From: Solibacillus faecavium
Lineage (GTDB): Bacteria; Bacillota; Bacilli; Bacillales_A; Planococcaceae
Length of the DNA stretch: 64,000 bases
Assembly (NCBI RefSeq): GCF_014836905.1
Contig: NZ_JACSPZ010000006.1
Span: 141,684-205,683, forward strand
Direction of reading: 5' to 3'
Part shown: positions 23,477 through 29,499 of the stretch, piece by piece
Layout: every line of letters starts with the position of its first letter
Position numbering within the stretch: the first letter of the stretch is position 1
The notes under the pieces: generated by a model
The model's database searches: none
What the model was told of the DNA's origin: nothing
What the model saw: only the letters and a program-made list of their open reading frames with translations
Position numbers and translations under genes: made by a program

Positions 23477-24316
23477 ATGTTACGTACAATGATGACTGCG
23501 ACAAACACATTGTCACAAGTTCAACAGCAACTAGATACAATCAGTTCAAATATTGCAAATAGTAATACGCATGGTTATAAAGCGCAGCAGGCAAATTTTT
23601 CTGAAATGCTTTATCAACAGTTTAAAAACGATGAATATGACCGTACTGTAAGGGATACGCCAGTAGGCATTCGTTATGGTGTTGGGGCACAAATTGGTCA
23701 AATTCAATCAAACCAGGCACAGGGTTCAATCCAATTAACAGAACGTGATTTGGATTTTGCTTTAACAACGAAAAATCAATACTTTAATGTATTGATGCAA
23801 AATGATGCAGGTGAAGTGCGTACTGCATACACACGTAATGGTAGCTTTTACGTATCTCCTACAGAAGCTGGAATTGTGACACTTGTGAACAGTGACGGAT
23901 ACCAAGTAGCAGATGCAAACGGTCAACCGATAACTTTCCCAGATGATGTGACACAATTCACGATGGATCCTGATGGTACTTTAGTTGCGAACTATGAAAA
24001 TGGTACAACCTTAACGTTTCAACTAGGTATTTCATCATTGCAAAAACCACAAGTAATGGAAAAATTACAGGGTGGGACATATATTGGGTTACCGGAAAAC
24101 CTGGGCGAGCTTGGATTTACACAAGCACAAGTGCTAACGGATTTACAGGGAGCGAATCGTCAAGTAGGTATTCAAAAAGGTGCGCTTGAAATGTCGAATG
24201 TAGATTTATCGCAAGAAATGACCAATCTGATTCAGGCACAACGCTCATATCAATTTAATACACGTGCAGTAACTATTGCAGACCAAATGCTTGGACTAAT
24301 TAACGGCATTCGCTAA
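23477..24316 (+). CDS. flhP: Flagellar hook-basal body protein FlhP
   Basis: Second rod protein, 279 residues. The N-terminal block is LSQVQQQLDTISSNIANSNTHGYKA. A central beta domain follows. The C-terminal signature is NVDLSQEMTNLIQAQRSYQFNTRAVTIADQML. The ATG follows AGGGAGG by 9 nt. Export is by the flagellar type III system, so there is no signal peptide. Same order as in B. subtilis (mbl-flhO-flhP). Confidence 0.92.
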   Translation: MLRTMMTATNTLSQVQQQLDTISSNIANSNTHGYKAQQANFSEMLYQQFKNDEYDRTVRDTPVGIRYGVGAQIGQIQSNQAQGSIQLTERDLDFALTTKNQYFNVLMQNDAGEVRTAYTRNGSFYVSPTEAGIVTLVNSDGYQVADANGQPITFPDDVTQFTMDPDGTLVANYENGTTLTFQLGISSLQKPQVMEKLQGGTYIGLPENLGELGFTQAQVLTDLQGANRQVGIQKGALEMSNVDLSQEMTNLIQAQRSYQFNTRAVTIADQMLGLINGIR

Positions 24317-24341
24317 GCAGTATTTCTAGGGGAGAAAATTT

Positions 24342-24632
24342 ATGACAAAAGAGTTAGATAGACGAGTTGTACAACAAGCGTCTCCAGCAAAAAAGACGAG
24401 ACGTAGCTTAAAAGAAGTTTCTGAGCCCAATACGGATCAGCCTACTCGCTGGGTCCGACTTCGTCTAATTCCCATTTGGCTGCGTATAATAGTTGTCATC
24501 CTTGTCTTTGGCATCGCAACAATTGCAGGGCTAATTGTTGGCTATAGTATTATAGGGGATGGCGCGACATCAGATGTTTTAAAAGGCGATACATGGCAGC
24601 ATCTTCTCAATATTATAAATGGGAAAGAGTAG
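24342..24632 (+). CDS. EpuA-family small membrane protein
   Basis: A 96-residue protein with a basic, soluble N-terminal half (about 45 residues, many Arg/Lys/Ser) and one membrane helix (IWLRIIVVILVFGIATIAGLIVGY split around residues 50-72), followed by a short extracytoplasmic tail. Length and layout match the Firmicutes family PF11772 (EpuA), which databases often label DNA-directed RNA polymerase subunit beta; there is no RNA polymerase homology visible here. Only 25 nt after flhP, so probably co-transcribed. The function is not known. Confidence 0.7.
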   Translation: MTKELDRRVVQQASPAKKTRRSLKEVSEPNTDQPTRWVRLRLIPIWLRIIVVILVFGIATIAGLIVGYSIIGDGATSDVLKGDTWQHLLNIINGKE

Positions 24633-24668
24633 GGATTGTCGGGAAGATCATTACCGAGCAATCCCTTT
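24632..24668 (+). terminator. Terminator after the EpuA-like gene
   Basis: GGGATTG pairs with CAATCCC, with inner pairing CGG/CCG. Only TTT follows, so strength is uncertain. It closes the mbl-flhO-flhP block. Confidence 0.6.
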
Positions 24669-24804
24669 GCAACGAAAAAGTATATGCGGAACAAAAGCAG
24701 CAGGGAATATGCGCTTTTCTTCCATCCTTTCGTTGTTTTAATGAGCCATACATATTTGGGAACATTTATATACATAATATTATAGAGTAATGAGGGGGAT
24801 TATT

Positions 24805-25242
24805 TTGTTAAACTCAGAACAAATTCAAAATATATTACCACACCGCTATCCGTTTTTATTAGTAGATCGCATTCTGGAAATAGAAGAAGGAAAGCGTGCA
24901 CTAGGTTTAAAAAACGTTTCGATAAATGAAGAATTTTTTAATGGTCATTTTCCGGGCTATCCGGTTATGCCAGGTGTTTTAATTGTCGAGGCATTGGCTC
25001 AAGTTGGCGGTGTTGCTCTATTAAATGCACCACAATATAAAGGGAGACTTGTTTTCCTAACAGGTATAGATAATTGTCGCTTTAAACGCCAAGTTGTACC
25101 GGGCGATCAATTAAAGTTGGAAGTCGAATTTATAAAATTGCGTGGACAAATGGGTAAAGGCCGAGGAACTGCAACGGTTGACGGCGAGCTCGTATGTGAA
25201 TGTGAAATTCTGTTTGCTATTGGACCAGAACAGCCAAAGTAA
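24805..25242 (+). CDS. fabZ: 3-hydroxyacyl-ACP dehydratase FabZ
   Basis: Dehydrates beta-hydroxyacyl-ACP in fatty acid elongation. It is 145 residues with a hot-dog fold. [13 protein letters not shown] is at the N-terminus. The catalytic histidine is in [14 protein letters not shown] near residue 48, and the catalytic glutamate is in IVEALAQ near residue 62. TTG at 24805 is chosen because it lies 6 nt after GAGGGGGA and gives the usual MLNSEQI start; the ATG at 24790 overlaps the ribosome site. It lies downstream of the flagellar genes, as in B. subtilis. Confidence 0.95.
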   Translation: MLNSEQIQNILPHRYPFLLVDRILEIEEGKRALGLKNVSINEEFFNGHFPGYPVMPGVLIVEALAQVGGVALLNAPQYKGRLVFLTGIDNCRFKRQVVPGDQLKLEVEFIKLRGQMGKGRGTATVDGELVCECEILFAIGPEQPK

Positions 25243-25386
25243 GCGATTTGCATTTATAACATAAAGATTATAAAATATAAAGGTTAAAGATATTATCCGA
25301 CATCTTTTCACAAAAAGTTACCAAATATTACAAAGAGTGAGATTATTGTAAGTTACCCCTTTTTATGGAAGTTTCAAACACTCATA

Positions 25387-25392
25387 TATAAT
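25387..25392 (+). promoter_or_regulatory. Probable -10 element before the 25433 gene
   Basis: A perfect TATAAT about 40 bp before the start. No good -35 is seen at 16-18 bp. Confidence 0.35.
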
Positions 25393-25432
25393 GAGCGAAG
25401 TTCGGCTTTAAACGTAGGAGGTTTTAAAATAG

Positions 25433-25816
25433 ATGTATAAACAACTGTCTTCAGGCGTAAAAATTAGCATTACACGATCAATATCGACGTCGTTTGAAGC
25501 TTATTTAGCAAGCATTGGCTGGGATGAAGAAAAGTTTTCAATGGAAGACTTCATGGCAAGCTGGCAAAATTATTTTAAGGAAAATGCAGCTTGGATTGAT
25601 AAAATACCGGCAGACATTTTGCTTAGCACAGAATTCCATGAAGAAATTGCAAAGAAAATGGATGAGGTCATTGCAAAAATTTTAAATGAAGAGCCAACAG
25701 AAAAGCAAAAGAAAGACATTGCTCAATTGCAGAAAAAATTAGGAACAAATTTCAAATTTGACTGCAAAGCAGAAGCCGCTTATGTTGAACAGCTTTTAAA
25801 AGATAAATTAAAATAA
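25433..25816 (+). CDS. Conserved-looking hypothetical protein, 127 residues
   Basis: I do not recognise this protein. It is soluble and rich in Lys, Glu and Ala. The first half (residues 10-60) contains aromatic-rich helical stretches (YLASIGWDEEKFSMEDFMASWQNYF). The second half is a charged helix (residues 65-100) with an isolated Cys near residue 113. It has a good ribosome site (AGGAGG, 11 nt upstream) and a TATAAT, so it is probably expressed. It occupies the place where B. subtilis has mscL and other ywp genes but resembles none of them. Confidence 0.75.
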   Translation: MYKQLSSGVKISITRSISTSFEAYLASIGWDEEKFSMEDFMASWQNYFKENAAWIDKIPADILLSTEFHEEIAKKMDEVIAKILNEEPTEKQKKDIAQLQKKLGTNFKFDCKAEAAYVEQLLKDKLK

Positions 25817-25928
25817 CCACACTTTTTTTGTAGGATAGATCCTTCTTTTCCCGGGCAATCTATGTACGATCACATGAGGACATGATGTGATTGAGCAATG
25901 AATGCATACGGAGAGGAGGGATTTTTTT

Positions 25929-26297
25929 ATGCGAAAATCATTTTTGTTAGCACTTTCACTTGGTTCGGCGTTATTTTTAGCGGCATGTAACAACGACGAC
26001 AACGCTCAAAACGGCAATACTCCTGCGGGGGATGTTAAAAATGGTGTCAATGATGTAATGGATGATACACGTGACGTCATTGATGATACGGTTGACACGG
26101 TTGATCCAAATGCAAATGGCCAAAACGGGCAAACAAATGAAAGTACAATGGACAACAATACCAATGTACCGAATGGCTCAAGCGGTCCAAATGGTGATAA
26201 CGGCGTAACTGCACCAGGTGCACCATCCGTTAACCAAGAAGATATCATTGAGGATAAAAAAGACCGCGATGATAAAGACAAGATAGACAACCGTTAA
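25929..26297 (+). CDS. Small Asn/Asp-rich lipoprotein
   Basis: A 122-residue predicted lipoprotein. The signal sequence MRKSFLLALSLGSALFLAAC ends in a lipobox (LAAC, Cys20). The mature part is low-complexity, rich in Asn, Asp, Gly and Thr (NNDDNAQNGN, DDTRDVIDDTVDTVDP), and ends in a charged Asp/Lys run. The mature part has no recognisable domain. Similar disordered lipoproteins occur in spore formers, but function cannot be assigned. The ATG at 25929 follows GGAGAGGAGGG. The gene ends in a strong terminator that borders the repeat array. Confidence 0.8.
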   Translation: MRKSFLLALSLGSALFLAACNNDDNAQNGNTPAGDVKNGVNDVMDDTRDVIDDTVDTVDPNANGQNGQTNESTMDNNTNVPNGSSGPNGDNGVTAPGAPSVNQEDIIEDKKDRDDKDKIDNR

Positions 26298-26304
26298 TAA
26301 AAGG

Positions 26305-26337
26305 AAACCAGCGTTCAATTAGGACGCTGGTTTTTTT
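26305..26337 (+). terminator. Terminator after the lipoprotein gene
   Basis: AAACCAGCGT (26305-26314) pairs perfectly with ACGCTGGTTT (26324-26333), within a T run to 26337. The repeat array begins about 28 bp later. Confidence 0.92.
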
Positions 26338-26364
26338 GGTTCCGAGTGAGCTTTTTGGGGTTGT

Positions 26365-27060
26365 TCGTCAATTTGATCAAGTTATTCGTCACTTTTGAAT
26401 CGATAATCGTCAAGTCTTCTGTCATAATCGTCACTTAGCATTATATATTCGCCACTTCAGCGATGATAATCGTCAAATAGAAAAAATACCGCCACTTTGA
26501 TCAAGTTATTCGTCACTTATGAATTGATAATCATCAAATGTACTGAGGTATTCGTCACCTAGCATCGGATATTCGTCACTTCAGCTTCAGTAATCGTCAA
26601 ATAGAAAAAAATCGTCACTTTGATCAAGATAATCGTCAAATGAACTGAGGTATTCGTCACTCAGCATCGGATATTCGCCATTTCAGCGATGATAATCGTC
26701 AAATAGAAAAAAATCGTCACTTTGATCAAGTTATTCGTCACTTCTGAATCGATAATCGTCAAATGTACTGAGGTATTCGCCACTTCAGCCTCAGTGATCG
26801 TCAAATAGAAAAAATCAGCACTTTGATCAAGATAATCGTCACTCATGAATTGATAATCGTCAAATGTACTGAGGTATTCGTCACATAGCATCAGATATTC
26901 GCCACTTCAGCCTCAGTAATCGTCAAATAGAAAAAAATCGTCACTTTGATCAAGATAATCGTCACTTATGAATCGATAATCGTCAATTGGACTGAGGTAT
27001 TCGTCACCTAGCATCGGATATTCGCCACTTCAGCGATGATAATCGTCAAATAGAAAATAT
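26365..27060 (-). repeat. Higher-order tandem repeat array 1 (21-bp units, about 123-bp super-unit)
   Basis: 34 cores (TCGTCA on the + strand and close variants; TGACGA on the - strand) follow one another. Of the 33 spacings, 28 are exactly 21 bp; the others are 17, 18, 18, 18 and 19 bp. Linkers of six types recur in fixed order A-B-C-D-E-F, where F is the short, A-rich one. Super-units start at 26365, 26489, 26612, 26714, 26815 and 26938. The third lacks unit B and the fourth lacks unit D, each shortened by a whole 21-bp unit. It fills the space between two convergent genes. The family was not recognised. Confidence 0.95.
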
Positions 27061-27094
27061 GCCATTTTTTTATTATAATCTTCATCCGCTAAAG

Positions 27095-28063
27095 TTACTT
27101 AATGCGTGCTTTTCGCGGTCTTCTTTCTTCCCATTGTAAAATGTCTTCGGGAATAATATAATAAGTACCTTTTTTCGTACCATGGCGCTCGAGGCCGAGT
27201 CGTACTAAAAGCTTTGAAGCAGCTTGGATACTTTGAATTCCAAAAAACTCGCGGAACTGTTGATTAGTAATTTTTTCGCTAATTAAAGTACGGTAGTGAT
27301 AGAATGTTTCGAAAAGGGCAGAACGGCTTTTCAAATTACAGAAATTACAAATAAATAAACCATAATGATAATACATAGTATTTTCAAAATTACACTGTTT
27401 ACAGAGGACACCTTTACGAAGTCGATTCGGGCTTATGAAACGGCGTGGAGGAAGAGGGTTATAAAGTTGATTAAGCTTTGCAAAAATAACATCAATATTA
27501 GCATTTGTTTTAGATGTAGTGCAGTATAGATTTTCGATAAAACTAGGAACACCGCTAATATGAAAAATAGGGAATTTGTCCAATGATGCATCCAAGGTTG
27601 CCTGGAAATTTGCAATGACGACAGCAAAATAAACAGGAATATTGATTTGCCATTTCCGCAAACATTGTTCCAAAAATAGTTGGTGGCGGTATACTTGATC
27701 AAGCGGATTCCGGAAATTTTCACGCTTGTCGTTATGGATGCGGAAAAATTCATGCTGTCCAGGTTTGTAGAATAATGCGCCGGATAGTTGCTTTACTTCA
27801 AATATCAAAACAAAGAATGGAGTAATTAAAATCGCATCAATTTGGTGCGAGAAGCCATTTTCATTTATACATTCGAAATTATAAATAATGTGATATTCCG
27901 TTTTAAAAAAATAGTCAGAAAGAGCTTGCTTTAGCTTCACTTCACCCGATAATCCCGCCTCCAACCGATAAAACTCCTGCTGAATTGAACTCACCTCATA
28001 GTCATCTGGTAAAATTCGTTTTATTAAGGTTTCTGTATAAAGGTAATGCCTTGATTTTTGCAC
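27095..28063 (-). CDS. NERD-domain protein with C-terminal Cys4 zinc-ribbon
   Basis: A 322-residue protein. The N-terminal nuclease-related domain (NERD; about residues 35-150) contains the conserved GLSGEVKLKQAL, the QIDAILITPFFVLIFEVKQLSG core with its Asp, Glu and Lys, and later RNPLDQVYRHQLFL. A zinc-ribbon follows, with CKQC and CNFC near residues 220-245. The C-terminal region resembles a winged-helix segment. The start is GTG at 28063, 7 nt from GGAGGT (28071-28076 complement); upstream in-frame ATGs lack a site. NERD proteins are thought to be nucleases related to restriction endonuclease-like folds. The target is unknown. Confidence 0.82.
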   Translation of the reverse strand: MQKSRHYLYTETLIKRILPDDYEVSSIQQEFYRLEAGLSGEVKLKQALSDYFFKTEYHIIYNFECINENGFSHQIDAILITPFFVLIFEVKQLSGALFYKPGQHEFFRIHNDKRENFRNPLDQVYRHQLFLEQCLRKWQINIPVYFAVVIANFQATLDASLDKFPIFHISGVPSFIENLYCTTSKTNANIDVIFAKLNQLYNPLPPRRFISPNRLRKGVLCKQCNFENTMYYHYGLFICNFCNLKSRSALFETFYHYRTLISEKITNQQFREFFGIQSIQAASKLLVRLGLERHGTKKGTYYIIPEDILQWEERRPRKARIK

Positions 28064-28198
28064 TGATTTCACCTCCACCATAAATATACGATGTGTGAAA
28101 TTCATTTACAAATTACACCAAAATTTCAATTTCAAATCGTTTGCTAAAGTAAATTGCTTTTTACACCATATCTGCTCATATTAAATATTCAATTCTAC

Positions 28199-28231
28199 AA
28201 AAAAAGCACAGTATCAATTACTGTACTTTCA
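28199..28231 (-). terminator. Terminator after ywpF
   Basis: On the minus strand AAAGTACAG pairs with CTGTGCTTT (one G-T pair) and is followed by a T run (the A run at 28199-28205 on the + strand). Confidence 0.75.
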
Positions 28232-28657
28232 TTTTTTATCTTTTAATGAAGGACGATTACGCATCCCTTGTTCAAATGCCTCAAGAAGTTCATCGTTACG
28301 TAAACCATCCTCAAGCAGCTTTCCTAATAATAGCTCCGCGTATTTTTTACGTTGTGCCTTTAAGCGACCTTTTATAAGTACTGAAATTTTATCGTCCAAT
28401 TTTGTAATGGAGTGCACGACAACAGCGAATGGTGCGGGTTCATTGTCAGGAAGAGAGATAATTGCACGTGCATCAATAGCTTCGCCGGATGTGATATAGT
28501 TTTGGAAAAAATCATAGTATGTATCTTCTGTAAAAAGCTCTAAAATCCACATTTGATGGCTGTTTTCCTGATTTATAATAATCCCATCAATTAAAGGGAT
28601 CTTTTTAATTTCATTCGAAAGTAATAAATCGAAACCAAGCATTTTAAATGTCTTCAA
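28229..28657 (-). CDS. ywpF: YwpF family protein
   Basis: A 142-residue soluble protein matching the YwpF-like family: KTFKMLGFDLL at the N-terminus, PLIDGIIINQENSHQMWILELF near residue 22, and a central ARAIISLPDNEPAPFAVVV segment. The C-terminus is helical and charged. The function is unknown. The start is TTG at 28657 after a GAGGGGGG site. In B. subtilis ywpF also lies close to ssbB; here it faces away from ssbB, with a shared 257-bp promoter region. It is followed on the same strand by the NERD gene after a terminator. Confidence 0.78.
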   Translation of the reverse strand: MKTFKMLGFDLLLSNEIKKIPLIDGIIINQENSHQMWILELFTEDTYYDFFQNYITSGEAIDARAIISLPDNEPAPFAVVVHSITKLDDKISVLIKGRLKAQRKKYAELLLGKLLEDGLRNDELLEAFEQGMRNRPSLKDKK

Positions 28658-28802
28658 TTATTAAATCCCCCCTCAATTGTCTTTTGTAAAAGTATAACAT
28701 ATAAAAAATGCGAAACTGTAAGAATCAGCATACTTAAATTAATGCTTTCAAGCTACTGTTTATTAGCATTTACCTAAAAATCAGTCTGTAACCAAGTAGG
28801 CT

Positions 28803-28846
28803 AAATAAAATTTTTCGAAGCTCATATCGCTTGAAATTGTCATTTT
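28803..28846 (+). promoter_or_regulatory. Possible ComK box upstream of ssbB
   Basis: Two AT-boxes of the A4-N5-T4 type, each matching 7 of 8 positions (28803-28815 and 28834-28846), are separated by 18 bp. That is one of the three spacings known for ComK K-boxes. They end 7 bp before the likely -35 position of a promoter with -10 TATGAT at 28877-28882. Confidence 0.4.
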
Positions 28847-28876
28847 GCCGTTTTGCCAAAAAAGAATCATATCAGC

Positions 28877-28882
28877 TATGAT
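28877..28882 (+). promoter_or_regulatory. Probable -10 of the ssbB promoter
   Basis: TATGAT at 28877-28882, about 33 bp before the start of ssbB. The -35 region is weak, as expected for an activator-dependent promoter. Confidence 0.4.
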
Positions 28883-28914
28883 AAAGCTAGTTCCGAAAGA
28901 AGGGAGGTCAAAGA

Positions 28915-29325
28915 ATGAATCATGTTGGACTTGTTGGACGAACGACGAAAGATGCTGTACTCAGACAATTATCGGAAGGGCGTGTGCAAACAAGTTTCGC
29001 CGTCGCCGTCAACCGCCCATACAAAAATAGTGAAGGGAAGGTGGATGCGGATTTCGTACAATGTATTGCATGGGGGAAAATAGCCGAAGTAATCACGAAG
29101 TATTGTGGAAAGGGCTCGCTCATCGGTATTAAAGGACGTATACAGTCAAGAACTTATACAAATCGTGATAACCAAAAGGTGTATACGATGGAAGTGAATG
29201 CGGAGGAAGTCCAATTTTATGCATTAAAAACCCCTGGTGAAGCAGAAATACTTGCATCACAGCCCTCTATTTCAGCAGATTTCGTACTACCTGAACATGA
29301 CAGCAAACTCGTAAAAACACTTTAA
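28915..29325 (+). CDS. ssbB: Single-stranded DNA-binding protein SsbB type
   Basis: A 136-residue OB-fold SSB. VGLVGRTTKDAVLR, FAVAVNRPYKNSEGKVDADFVQCIAWGK (in parts) and KGSLIGIKGRIQSRTY are standard. It lacks the glycine-rich linker and the acidic DDDIPF-type tail of the essential SsbA, ending instead in SKLVKTL. This short tail-less form is the SsbB paralog used in natural transformation of B. subtilis. A possible ComK box upstream agrees. The ribosome site GAAGGGAGGT precedes the ATG by 9 nt. Confidence 0.92.
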   Translation: MNHVGLVGRTTKDAVLRQLSEGRVQTSFAVAVNRPYKNSEGKVDADFVQCIAWGKIAEVITKYCGKGSLIGIKGRIQSRTYTNRDNQKVYTMEVNAEEVQFYALKTPGEAEILASQPSISADFVLPEHDSKLVKTL

Positions 29326-29458
29326 ATTATTGTGTACTCTCCTAAAAGTAAATTCCTATAGCGGAGGTGAACAGCTTTAATCTACTGTTTGACCGCACAG
29401 TAGTACATTCTTTCTCACAATCCTATAACAACTGAATATAAGTAGTGAAGTAAGCATG

Positions 29459-29498
29459 AAAAAGAGTCTACTTCATGGCGTAAAAGTAGACTCTTTTT
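29459..29498. terminator. Bidirectional terminator between ssbB and ywqA
   Basis: A perfect 15-bp stem (29459-29473 with 29484-29498) has A residues at the left edge and T residues at the right edge, so it can end both converging transcripts. Confidence 0.93.
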
Positions 29499-29499
29499 A

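Noticed and set aside
26661..26891. A 76-residue minus-strand reading frame in array 1
   Set aside because: It spans only part of the array, starts without a ribosome site, and is cut off by stops that recur in each super-unit.
26365..27060. CRISPR array
   Set aside because: Linkers are not unique spacers; they recur in fixed order. The 6-10 bp core is too short, and no cas gene is near.
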